Below, piece by piece: positions 7,326 to 13,613 of a DNA stretch of 15,715 nucleotides. Within the stretch, counting starts at the first letter, position 1, and every line of letters begins with the position of its first letter. Under the pieces are notes generated by a model. It saw only the letters and a program-made list of their open reading frames with translations, was not told where the DNA came from and searched no databases. Position numbers and translations under genes: made by a program. The DNA lies in contig DASZCR010000024.1 in assembly GCA_035942915.1 (NCBI GenBank), forward strand, positions 1 to 15,715, written 5' to 3'. This DNA comes from DASZCR01 sp035942915. GTDB lineage: Bacteria; Acidobacteriota; Blastocatellia; Pyrinomonadales; Pyrinomonadaceae.

Positions 7326-8378
7326 TCAGACCTGCGTGGGCGCGGCCGTGCGCGCACGCGTGTCGATGACGGCTTCTGAGAAACGTTCCATCTCCTCAAG
7401 CTGCGGGCTGCATTGGAGGAGCAGCAGGTCAACGCCCGCCGCCTCAAACTCCGCCACGCGCGCGGCCACCTGTTCGGGCGTCCCCGTCAAGCCGGAGCGC
7501 AGACCGCGATTTGAGACCGAGTAGTCTTCGAGCGAAACACGTTGTTCGAGTTTCGTGTTGGCGAGCCAGTCCTGATAGTTGCCGTAGCCGGCGGCCGACT
7601 GTCTGACATCCGTTATCCGCGCCAACTCACGCTCGACCTCTTCGGTCGTCTCGCGGACGATGGTGTAGGCGGCGACGCCGAACTTCATCGGCGGAAGTCC
7701 CAGAAGCTCGCGCCGCGCAGACATGTCTTCAATCTTCGCGCGCACACGTTCGGGCGGGTCGCCGTGCATCACATAAGCATCGCAACGCGCGGCAATCAAC
7801 TCTTTGGCCGCCTCCGATTCGCCGCCCGCATAGATGACCGGACGCGGCTTCGTCAGGGGCTTCGGCTGCAAGACCGTATCCTCGACGCGGTAATACTTTC
7901 CCTCGAAAGAGAAGTGGTCTTCCTTCCACGCGCGGTCAACTATTTCGAGCCACTCGGCCGTGCGCGCATAGCGGTCGTCGTGTTCGTCGAAGCGCACGCC
8001 GTACTTGCGCGCCTCTTCAGCCCACCACGAGGAGACGACGTTTAAAGAGAGACGGCCGCCGCCGCCGATGTGGTCGATGTTGGCGGCCTGCTTGGCTAAG
8101 AGCGCCGGGTTATGAAAGGTCGGACGCACGGCCACCATCAGTTCGAGCCGTGTCGTAACGGCCGCGAGCGCGGCGGCCGTCGACCACGCGTCGAGCGAAG
8201 GCGCATCTGCGCCCTTGATGTCGTTGAGATTCAATTCGGCGACGAGCGTCAGGTCATAGCCAATCTCCTCGCTGCGGCGCGCGAGACGGCTCACGTATTC
8301 CCAACTCGCTTCCATCCGTTCGTCGGCGACGTTCCTCAACCAACCGCCGAAAACCGGGAGCCAGTATCCGTAGCGCAT
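7326..8378 (-). CDS. LLM-class flavin-dependent monooxygenase, SfnG/SsuD-like
   Basis: This is a 350-aa luciferase-like TIM-barrel flavoenzyme. The start, MRYGYWLPVFGGWLRNV, is very like the N-terminus of dimethylsulfone monooxygenase SfnG. The alkanesulfonate-monooxygenase hallmarks follow: HNPALLAKQAANIDHIGGGG then RLSLNVVSSWWAEEARKYG, the YARTAEWLEIVDRAW helix, and GLTGTPEQVAARVAEF near the C-terminus. Such enzymes use FMNH2 and O2 to oxidise a C-S or similar bond. The exact substrate here is not evident, and no flavin reductase or sulfur-starvation gene is adjacent. The ATG at 8378 has a perfect AGGAGG seven bases upstream. Because the upstream ATP-grasp gene ends at 8336, the two coding regions overlap by 43 bp, which implies tight coupling and suggests that both enzymes act in one pathway. 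Confidence 0.94.
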   Translation of the reverse strand: MRYGYWLPVFGGWLRNVADERMEASWEYVSRLARRSEEIGYDLTLVAELNLNDIKGADAPSLDAWSTAAALAAVTTRLELMVAVRPTFHNPALLAKQAANIDHIGGGGRLSLNVVSSWWAEEARKYGVRFDEHDDRYARTAEWLEIVDRAWKEDHFSFEGKYYRVEDTVLQPKPLTKPRPVIYAGGESEAAKELIAARCDAYVMHGDPPERVRAKIEDMSARRELLGLPPMKFGVAAYTIVRETTEEVERELARITDVRQSAAGYGNYQDWLANTKLEQRVSLEDYSVSNRGLRSGLTGTPEQVAARVAEFEAAGVDLLLLQCSPQLEEMERFSEAVIDTRARTAAPTQV

Positions 8379-9337
8379 CTCTCCGCCTCCTGCTCTAGAA
8401 AATCGACGAGGCGCTCGTGCGGGTCGAAGCCGACCACGCGCGGCGCGTCCGCGACAAAGTTCGACAGCGCGTTGATGTCGTAGAACAACATCTGCCCGGT
8501 GCGATTATCGATAAGATACTCGACGCCTCCCATGTCTAAACGCGCGGCGGCCGCGATGCGCTCGACGGCCTCGACCGCCTCTGCCGGTGGCGTATAAGCC
8601 TCGACGACGAGTCCCGTCTTCGGCGCGTCCACCAGACACATCTCTCCGAGCGCGACCGGGTTATCTTCGACCTGACAAATCTCGGCCGGGCAGAGGTTGA
8701 AACTCTCGCCCGTCGTGAAGACCTTGATGGCGTAGAGGAATTTGCCGCCGAGCGTCTCGATGCGGACGATGTGGCCGCCGCGCGCCTCTGCGAACTCCTG
8801 CACCAGCGCCGTGCTGTCAATTCCTAACTCGACGAGTCCTTCCTCGACGGCACGCTTCAAAGCAGCCGCAGTGTCGTAGCGCACGATACCTGCGCCGCGC
8901 CCGCCGATGTTGGGCTTGACGACGACGGGGAAGCGCAAGCCTTCGGCCGCCGCCAGCACCTCGCTCGCATGGTTGACGACGCGCGTGCGCGGGAAGGGCA
9001 GACCGAGTGAAGCGAGCAGCGAAAGCTGCAACGCTTTGGAAGTCTCGATGGCGAAAGCTTCGCTGCCGTTGACGACGCGGACGCCGTTTCGTTCGAGATG
9101 CGCGATAAGATTGCGCGTGTAGAAGACGGCGTTGCCGTGCCCGCGCAGGTAGGCTGAGGCGCTCATGCGATTGAACAGCAGCGCGCAGCGTTCGACCTCG
9201 GCGCTCACCTCGAACCGATGGTGCGCCGCATCGAGGCGCGTGTAGGGCGTGCCGCGCCGGTCGAGTGCGGCGAAGAGCGGACGAAACCATTCGGGGTGTT
9301 CGTAGTAGATGGCAATCGGCAATCTGTCGTCGGTCAT
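8336..9337 (-). CDS. ATP-grasp ligase, RimK-like
   Basis: This is a 333-aa ATP-grasp enzyme, a class that joins a carboxylate to an amine (often a peptide or amino acid) with ATP. A pre-ATP-grasp domain (about 1-95) leads to the ATP-binding part: FPVVVKPNIGGRGAG (136-150) with Lys141 and the glycine loop, ALVQEFAEA (177-185), IETLGGKFLYAIKV (193-206), and the metal-binding end GVEYLID (271-277) plus FYDINALSNF (285-294). In RimK the last motif is usually EVN; here it is DIN. The frame is open to a GTG at 9433, but ATG 9337 has GGAG nine bases upstream and lies beyond the leader hairpin, so I chose it. It is the first gene of the minus-strand unit and overlaps the LLM gene by 43 bp. The substrate is unknown; a small-molecule conjugation is as likely as protein modification. 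Confidence 0.92.
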   Translation of the reverse strand: MTDDRLPIAIYYEHPEWFRPLFAALDRRGTPYTRLDAAHHRFEVSAEVERCALLFNRMSASAYLRGHGNAVFYTRNLIAHLERNGVRVVNGSEAFAIETSKALQLSLLASLGLPFPRTRVVNHASEVLAAAEGLRFPVVVKPNIGGRGAGIVRYDTAAALKRAVEEGLVELGIDSTALVQEFAEARGGHIVRIETLGGKFLYAIKVFTTGESFNLCPAEICQVEDNPVALGEMCLVDAPKTGLVVEAYTPPAEAVEAVERIAAAARLDMGGVEYLIDNRTGQMLFYDINALSNFVADAPRVVGFDPHERLVDFLEQEAERCATDTGSRFSAVG

Positions 9338-9358
9338 TTCATCGGTCTCCGTAAAACC

Positions 9359-9382
9359 AAAAAGCCGCTCGTGGCAAGCGGC
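9359..9382 (-). terminator. Intrinsic-terminator-like hairpin in the leader of the ATP-grasp gene
   Basis: On the minus strand GCCGCT pairs with AGCGGC around a 7-base loop (TGCCACG). It is followed directly by TTTTTGGTTTTA, a good U-tract. It lies 21 bases upstream of the start codon at 9337 and downstream of a recognisable promoter, so a transcript from that promoter must read through it. It may act as a transcription attenuator. I see no T-box, riboswitch or amino-acid-biased leader peptide that would explain how it is controlled. Confidence 0.55.
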
Positions 9383-9439
9383 CTTCGTGTGCGGAGTGTA
9401 AAAGATTTGAAAGCGCCTACATGCACGGCTCACGCGTGT

Positions 9440-9482
9440 CTGACTGTCAGCAAAAATTATCTTTCGCGCGAGTGCATGTCAA
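9440..9482 (-). promoter_or_regulatory. Sigma-70-type promoter with operator-like palindrome for the ATP-grasp operon
   Basis: On the minus strand a consensus -35 TTGACA (9477-9482) is followed by a -10-like GATAAT (9456-9461, spacing 15) or TAATTT (9454-9459, spacing 17). Just downstream, where transcription would begin, lies the 11-base palindrome CTGACAGTCAG (9440-9450), a plausible repressor site. The resulting leader would be about 110 bases and contains the hairpin at 9359-9382. Confidence 0.45.
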
Positions 9483-9688
9483 GCCTCAATCGTCAGGCGG
9501 ACAAAAGAGAGCCGACTTTCGCGGATTGACATGATGCGTGAAGTTTGACCATAGTATGGCGCGCAGTACGTACCTCCTATTCATCCGCTTCTCCATGTAG
9601 ATGAGTCTTCCCGCCAACCCAAATTGCCATGTCTTTTACACCGTCGTGGTTTTACGCCAACCTCATTCTCATAGTAAGGAAACAGCAA
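9483..9688. other. Intergenic stretch without a convincing gene
   Basis: This lies between the minus-strand ATP-grasp promoter and the plus-strand small ORF. A plus-strand TTGACA is present at 9526-9531, but the only -10-like partner (TAGTAT, 9552-9557) is 20 bases away, so I do not call a promoter with confidence. The palindrome TACGTA lies at 9567-9572. Short ORFs here on both strands lack support. Confidence 0.4.
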
Positions 9689-9826
9689 ATGCTGAACCCC
9701 CCAGTCTTCTCGTCGCCTCACGGTTACAAGAAACTGCTGGCCGTCGCGGCGTGGAGCGGCGCGTTGACCGAAGTAGTCGGCGCACTTGCCGCCGTCGTTG
9801 CGCTGACGGGAATCTTTCGCGGCTGA
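9689..9826 (+). CDS. Small predicted membrane peptide, 45 aa
   Basis: This possible 45-aa protein starts at ATG 9689 with AAGGAA seven bases upstream. It has a short polar N-terminus (MLNPPVFSSPHGYKK) and one hydrophobic helix (LLAVAAWSGALTEVVGALAA ... VALTGIF), ending FRG. The frame is open to an ATG at 9629, but the ribosome site supports 9689. I recognise no family. It ends 22 bp before the start of the metallopeptidase gene, so it could be the first gene of that transcript. The hydrophobic segment plus the Shine-Dalgarno argue for a real gene, but chance cannot be excluded. Confidence 0.4.
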   Translation: MLNPPVFSSPHGYKKLLAVAAWSGALTEVVGALAAVVALTGIFRG

Positions 9827-9848
9827 GAGAAGCGTGCGGAGGCGACAA

Positions 9849-10685
9849 TTGAGCGAGTCTGTTCTGCGAACCGGAAGATTCCTGCTACTTATCCTCCTCG
9901 TCGAGTTGTCGCTCGTCGGCACGGCCGACGCGCAGCAGCAGGCGCAGCAGCAGAAGCAGCAGCAGAAGAAGGCGCAGCCCGCCGCGTTCGCCGCTCTGGC
10001 GAAGGTCGCAAAGGCTTACAACATCGAGATTGTGACGGCCGACCTTGGCCTTCCCGTCCAGACCACACACGGCGCGATTGAAGGGCGACCGGCCGCGCAG
10101 CAGGAGCTTGAAAACTACGCAGACCTGTTCGTGCAGGAGTTCACGCTCTACCCGACGGCGTTGGTCAAACGCGCCCGTTTGAAACGGGTCGTGCTGTGCA
10201 ACGAGGTGGCCTTCGCCGGACAGAGACGCAACGCCGTGCCGGACTTCGAGCACGACACGCTCTACCTCGATGTCAGTCGCGGCGCATACAACAAGCTCTA
10301 TCTGCGCAAAGTCATTCATCACGAGTTCTTCCATATCGTCGATTACAGAGACGACGGCAGCGTCTACAAAGATGACCTGTGGGCGGCCTTGAATCCTTCC
10401 GGTTTCCAGTACGGCACCGGCGGACGCAACGCGCAGGACAAGCCCGACACCTCTCTCCTGACCGACAAGTATCCCGGCTTTCTCAACCACTATTCGACGA
10501 CCGGCGTCGAGGAAGATAAAGCAGAGATGTTCGCCAACATGTTCGTCGAACCCGCCTACGTCGAGAGCCGGATGAAGAAGGACGCCGTGCTGAGGTCGAA
10601 AGTCGTGTTGATGAAAAGCCTGCTCGGCCGCTTCTGCCCTGACATGAGCGATGCGTTCTGGGATAAGCTCAGGCGGCGCGGCTAA
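9849..10685 (+). CDS. Exported zinc metallopeptidase-like protein (HExxH) with poly-Gln N-terminus
   Basis: From the TTG at 9849 (GGAGG six bases upstream) this is a 278-aa protein. A GTG at 9834 in the same frame is an alternative with a weaker ribosome site. It has a signal peptide (GRFLLLILLVELSLVGTADA) with probable cleavage just before a Gln/Lys-rich tract. The core has the zinc-binding helix HHEFFHIVDY, with HEFFH at about residues 158-162, then a downstream EEDKAEMFANMF whose Glu226 is a plausible third zinc ligand. That is the gluzincin arrangement, also seen in putative zinc-binding metallopeptidases of the cell envelope. The spacing of about 60 residues between HExxH and the Glu is within the usual range. 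Substrate is unknown. It starts a plus-strand run with an exported beta-domain protein 25 bp downstream, suggesting the two act together outside the cytoplasm. Confidence 0.85.
   Translation: MSESVLRTGRFLLLILLVELSLVGTADAQQQAQQQKQQQKKAQPAAFAALAKVAKAYNIEIVTADLGLPVQTTHGAIEGRPAAQQELENYADLFVQEFTLYPTALVKRARLKRVVLCNEVAFAGQRRNAVPDFEHDTLYLDVSRGAYNKLYLRKVIHHEFFHIVDYRDDGSVYKDDLWAALNPSGFQYGTGGRNAQDKPDTSLLTDKYPGFLNHYSTTGVEEDKAEMFANMFVEPAYVESRMKKDAVLRSKVVLMKSLLGRFCPDMSDAFWDKLRRRG
9933..9977 (+). repeat. CAG-rich codon repeat (poly-Gln/Lys tract)
   Basis: Repeated CAG codons interrupted by GCG and AAG encode QQQAQQQKQQQKKAQ directly after the predicted signal peptide of the metallopeptidase. It is a low-complexity triplet tract likely to vary in length by slippage. 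In-frame changes would alter only the linker length. Confidence 0.8.
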
Positions 10686-10710
10686 TCTCGACGTGTGTGG
10701 AGGAAAAATC

Positions 10711-11175
10711 TTGTCATCGACTCCCGGTCACAGGTTAGGACGATACGGCGCGGCGTCGGCGCTCGTGCTGGTGTTGGCCTGTGCGGTCACGGCGCAAAAG
10801 ACAGCGCCGCAGTGCAAGCCCCGTCAGGTGAAGTTCGAGCGCGGCGCATCGTCGATAGTTTTGCGCGGGAGGCTCGAACCGTGCGAGCAGCGCATCTACA
10901 AGTTGCGCGCTCTGCGCGGGCAGAAGTTGGAAGTGGTTCTGCTTCCTGCGGAGAACGATGTCGTCTTCTGGTTGTTCGGCAGAGAGCCTGCGGAGAGACA
11001 CGCCCTAGTGCTCGACGGCGTTCATCGCAACGGCGTCACGCAATGGACGGGCGAGTTGCAGTTTACGGGAGACTACGAAATCCGTCTCGGTCGCCCGCCC
11101 GTGAGCGCCAGTGACCAACAGCAGACCTTGCCGTACAGGCTTGAGGTGCGTATCCGAAGTCTGCAAACGAGATGA
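10711..11175 (+). CDS. Exported PPC-like beta-domain protein, 154 aa
   Basis: I read this from the TTG at 10711, which has GGAGG seven bases upstream. The frame extends back to 10651, but that would overlap the peptidase gene. It has a signal peptide (YGAASALVLVLACAVTAQ) and a mature domain of about 125 residues. The pattern IYKLRALRGQKLEVVLLPAE, VVFWLFG, and WTGELQFTGDYEIRLG resembles bacterial pre-peptidase C-terminal (PPC) and lysozyme-inhibitor-like beta-sandwich domains. Two cysteines (35 and 58 of the precursor) could form a disulfide. As a stand-alone PPC-type domain beside a secreted metallopeptidase it may bind, guide or inhibit that enzyme; this is inferred from position only. Confidence 0.75.
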   Translation: MSSTPGHRLGRYGAASALVLVLACAVTAQKTAPQCKPRQVKFERGASSIVLRGRLEPCEQRIYKLRALRGQKLEVVLLPAENDVVFWLFGREPAERHALVLDGVHRNGVTQWTGELQFTGDYEIRLGRPPVSASDQQQTLPYRLEVRIRSLQTR

Positions 11176-11241
11176 TTGGACGGGAGGCGCACATCATAAC
11201 AACTCATTCAACCCGAAGCCTTCGAGCGTCGAGCGTAAAGC

Positions 11242-11745
11242 ATGAGCGACGAGACCGACTACGAAATCAGACCCGCCGATGCTTCCGATGAAACTTTTCT
11301 GTGGGAGATGCTCTACCAATCCATTTATGTCGAAGCGGGCAAGGAGCCTTATCCGCGTGAAGTTTTGCAGCGACCGGAAGTCGCCAAGTACGTGAGAGGT
11401 TGGGGGCGCGCGGGCGATTTGGGCTTCATCGCCGTCGATTCAAAGACGGGACAGCCAATCGGCGCAGCGTGGTGTCGTCTCTTGAAGGGAGAGGAGAAAG
11501 GGTTCGCTTACGTTGACGACCTGACGCCGGAGTTGGGGATAGCTCTCCTGCCGGAATACAGAGGGCGAGGCATTGGGACGGCGCTGCTCGAACGTCTGCT
11601 GCAAGAAGCAAAGAGTTTGTATCCGGCCATCTCGCTGAGCGTTGCGCCGCACAACCCGGCCATGCGGCTCTATCGCAGATTCGGCTTCGAGACGTTCGAG
11701 ATACGCAAGGCGCATCCCGTGATGAAAAGAGAGTTGAACGGGTAA
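11242..11745 (+). CDS. GNAT family N-acetyltransferase
   Basis: This 167-aa acetyl-CoA-dependent acetyltransferase shows the whole GNAT core: YEIRPADASDETFLWEML at the start, GFIAVDSKTGQPIGAAWCRL (61-80), the strand ELGIALLPEYRGRGIGTALL with the acetyl-CoA loop RGRGIG (107-112), and the C-terminal NPAMRLYRRFGFE (138-150). The acceptor is unknown. The ATG at 11242 has only a weak ribosome site (GAGCG about 10 bases upstream). The PPTase start follows 6 bp after the stop, so the two are very likely co-transcribed; an acetylation step in the same natural-product pathway is possible but unproven. Confidence 0.93.
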   Translation: MSDETDYEIRPADASDETFLWEMLYQSIYVEAGKEPYPREVLQRPEVAKYVRGWGRAGDLGFIAVDSKTGQPIGAAWCRLLKGEEKGFAYVDDLTPELGIALLPEYRGRGIGTALLERLLQEAKSLYPAISLSVAPHNPAMRLYRRFGFETFEIRKAHPVMKRELNG

Positions 11746-11751
11746 ACTCAT

Positions 11752-12504
11752 TTGACGACCAAGACGCAGGACGCATGGCAACCGGCACCGGCGCGGCCTT
11801 CGCTCACGGAGGGCGAGGTGCACGTCTGGCGCGTCTCTCTGGAACAGACGCCGGAGGTCTACGAAGCACTTTGGCAGACCTTATCCTCCGACGAGCGTGC
11901 GAGAGCCGAGCGGTTTCGTTTTGAGAAGGACAGGACGCGTTTCGTCGTGGCGCGTGGGGCGTTGAGGTCTATCCTGAGTCGCTACGTCGGGCTGCATCCA
12001 GCGCGTCTCAGCTTCGCCTATGGAGCGCAAGGTAAACCGGAGTTGGCAGGGCTGACGACGCACAGCACGCTGCGCTTCAACCTTTCGCACGCAGGCGCGG
12101 CGGCGCTCTGCGCCGTGACTGAAGGGCGCGAGATTGGCGTCGATGTGGAGTTCATCCGCGAAGACTTTGCGAGCATGGAGATTGCCGAACGCTTCTTCTC
12201 GCCGCGTGAGGTGGCCGCGCTGCAAGAGCTTCCGCAGCAGGCGCGCACGCGCGCTTTCTTCAACTGCTGGACACGCAAGGAAGCTTACATCAAGGCGCTC
12301 GGCGAAGGTCTTTCATGCCCGCTCGACAGCTTTGCCGTCTCGCTCGCGGAGGAAGACGCGGCGACGTTGCTATGGTCGGCCGCAGGGGCGGGCGAGGTCG
12401 AGAGGTGGACGATGAAGTCACTCGCGGTCGGCGCAGACTATGCTGCCGCCGTCGCGGTTGAGGGGAAGGCCGAGCCGTTCAGGCTCTGGCTTTGGCAGTC
12501 GTAG
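11752..12504 (+). CDS. 4'-phosphopantetheinyl transferase, Sfp type
   Basis: This 250-aa enzyme moves the 4'-phosphopantetheine arm from CoA to a conserved serine in carrier proteins of peptide, polyketide or fatty-acid synthases. Family motifs are all present: GKPELAG (94-100), LRFNLSHAG (107-115), GVDVEFIRED with the Mg-binding Asp and Glu (129-138), and WTRKEAYIKALGEGL (173-187). Length matches Sfp-type enzymes (about 220-250). The start is TTG at 11752, as no in-frame ATG precedes the conserved part. A GTG at 11818 with GGAGGG upstream is an alternative that would remove 22 unconserved residues. It converges on the NRPS operon at the right of the window, whose carrier domain is an obvious partner. 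Confidence 0.93.
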   Translation: MTTKTQDAWQPAPARPSLTEGEVHVWRVSLEQTPEVYEALWQTLSSDERARAERFRFEKDRTRFVVARGALRSILSRYVGLHPARLSFAYGAQGKPELAGLTTHSTLRFNLSHAGAAALCAVTEGREIGVDVEFIREDFASMEIAERFFSPREVAALQELPQQARTRAFFNCWTRKEAYIKALGEGLSCPLDSFAVSLAEEDAATLLWSAAGAGEVERWTMKSLAVGADYAAAVAVEGKAEPFRLWLWQS

Positions 12505-12532
12505 TAGTTTCGTGTCGGAAGAGAGAGAGGCT

Positions 12533-12559
12533 TAACGCCGGTCAGGTGCGTCGGCGTTA
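12533..12559. terminator. Convergent hairpin between PPTase gene and the NRPS operon
   Basis: TAACGCCG (12533-12540) pairs perfectly with CGGCGTTA (12552-12559) around an 11-base loop. It lies between the two convergent stops and includes the stop codon of the minus-strand gene. There is no T-tract on either side, so termination strength is uncertain. Confidence 0.5.
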
Positions 12560-13588
12560 TTCGGCGACGAGGCGGACGCGTTTACTGGCGGCGGCGGCGT
12601 TGGCGTCGATGGCGTAGACGGTGACCTCCTGCGAGCCTGCTTCGTCGGCGCGGAAGAGCAGATTTCCTCTCGCGGCCAAGACCTGCCCTGTGGGTTTCGA
12701 GAAAATCTTAAACATGAGCGGACGCGCGGGCGGCGCCTGGTCTTCGCGCAGCGCCGCCGTCGTGCGTGCAGCGAAGGGCGTGGCGATGTCTGCGCCGAGC
12801 ATGTCGGTCGCCTCCACGTCGAAGGGCACGGGGACGCCGACGCGCACATGCGTCTCCTCGAACCTGACGCGCGCAAGGCGCGGGGCTGCGCCGCTTTCTG
12901 CCTGCGGCGTGGGCGCAGGCTTGCTCGTCAGTCCGGCGTCGAAGTAGCCGGCCGGTTCGTGGACGGGGGCGACGCTCCTTCCGGCGTTACGCACCACCTG
13001 CACGAGATTGGCGCGGGCGAAGAGTACCGTCGTGCCGTAAGGGTCTGCGAAGGTGACATCGCCGATGCCTGCGTCGTCGCGTCGCGTGATGAGCGGCGAC
13101 TGGAACTGCGCGAGCAGACGAAGCAACAGTTCGTGCGCCGCCTCGCGCGAGGAACACTCGTGGATGCTCACGTCGAGCAGCGCGCCCGTGCGACTGCGCG
13201 GGTCTGACCAGAAAGACTGGATAAGCGAGGGGCGCTCCTGACTCACGTCCTCAGCGCTCGCGGGCGGTTGAGAGGTGGCAGGGCGGTGCGGGTCGATGCG
13301 GCGGACGCGATGGACTGTGTCTTCAGGGCGCGTCAGAGGATGGCGCGAGGTGCGTATGACGAGCGGCGGCGTGTGCGTCGCGGGTCTGTCGTCGGCCGTG
13401 TCTGCGACGCGCGGCGCGTAGGTCTGCGGCGCGTCGAAGCGTTCGACGCGTTCGGGACGCCAGCCCGGCAACTCACGACCCATCAGGAAGAACTTCCAGA
13501 TGAAGAGATTCTCGTCGAGCGTGTTGCGCCCGCGCCATTCGTCGAAGCCGTGACGTTGTTTCAAGAGGTTAACGAATCGCTCAGCCAT
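12557..13588 (-). CDS. Hypothetical protein, 343 aa, C-terminal beta-sandwich-like domain
   Basis: I do not recognise this family. There is no signal peptide or membrane segment. The start ATG at 13588 has a perfect AGGAGG five bases upstream. Three parts are visible: an aromatic N-terminus (MAERFVNLLKQRHGFDEWRG, then a section ending WKFFLMGRELPGW); a proline/arginine-rich disordered linker (about 55-120); and a central globular section (about 135-210) with a helix REAAHELLLRLLAQFQSP and strands IGDVTF and TTVLFARANLVQVVRNAG. A C-terminal part (about 240-343) looks like an Ig-like or cadherin-like beta domain (HVRVGVPVPFDVEA, FKIFSKPTG, AGSQEVTVYAID). It begins 25 bp after the transglutaminase-like gene and is the last gene of that operon, so the two probably form a functional pair. 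Confidence 0.85.
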   Translation of the reverse strand: MAERFVNLLKQRHGFDEWRGRNTLDENLFIWKFFLMGRELPGWRPERVERFDAPQTYAPRVADTADDRPATHTPPLVIRTSRHPLTRPEDTVHRVRRIDPHRPATSQPPASAEDVSQERPSLIQSFWSDPRSRTGALLDVSIHECSSREAAHELLLRLLAQFQSPLITRRDDAGIGDVTFADPYGTTVLFARANLVQVVRNAGRSVAPVHEPAGYFDAGLTSKPAPTPQAESGAAPRLARVRFEETHVRVGVPVPFDVEATDMLGADIATPFAARTTAALREDQAPPARPLMFKIFSKPTGQVLAARGNLLFRADEAGSQEVTVYAIDANAAAASKRVRLVAE

Positions 13589-13613
13589 CTCTACCTCCTC
13601 GCAAGCGCGTGTC

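Noticed and set aside
7265..7447. Longer N-terminus for the DUF1684 protein
   Set aside because: It would overlap the end of the monooxygenase gene and put an export signal in the middle of the protein.
9338..9482. Known riboswitch or T-box in the ATP-grasp leader
   Set aside because: I see no conserved T-box sequence, SAM, cobalamin, TPP or FMN riboswitch core; only the promoter, palindrome and terminator hairpin can be supported.
9486..9596. Minus-strand 36-codon ORF upstream of the ATP-grasp promoter, considered as a precursor peptide for the ATP-grasp enzyme
   Set aside because: It has no suitably placed ribosome site before its ATG, overlaps the -35 region of the predicted promoter, and shows no leader/core pattern known from ATP-grasp-modified peptides.
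9601..9852. Plus-strand frame of 83 aa overlapping the small membrane peptide
   Set aside because: Its translation is Arg/Ser-rich without domains, it has no ribosome site, and it overlaps both the 45-aa ORF and the next gene start.
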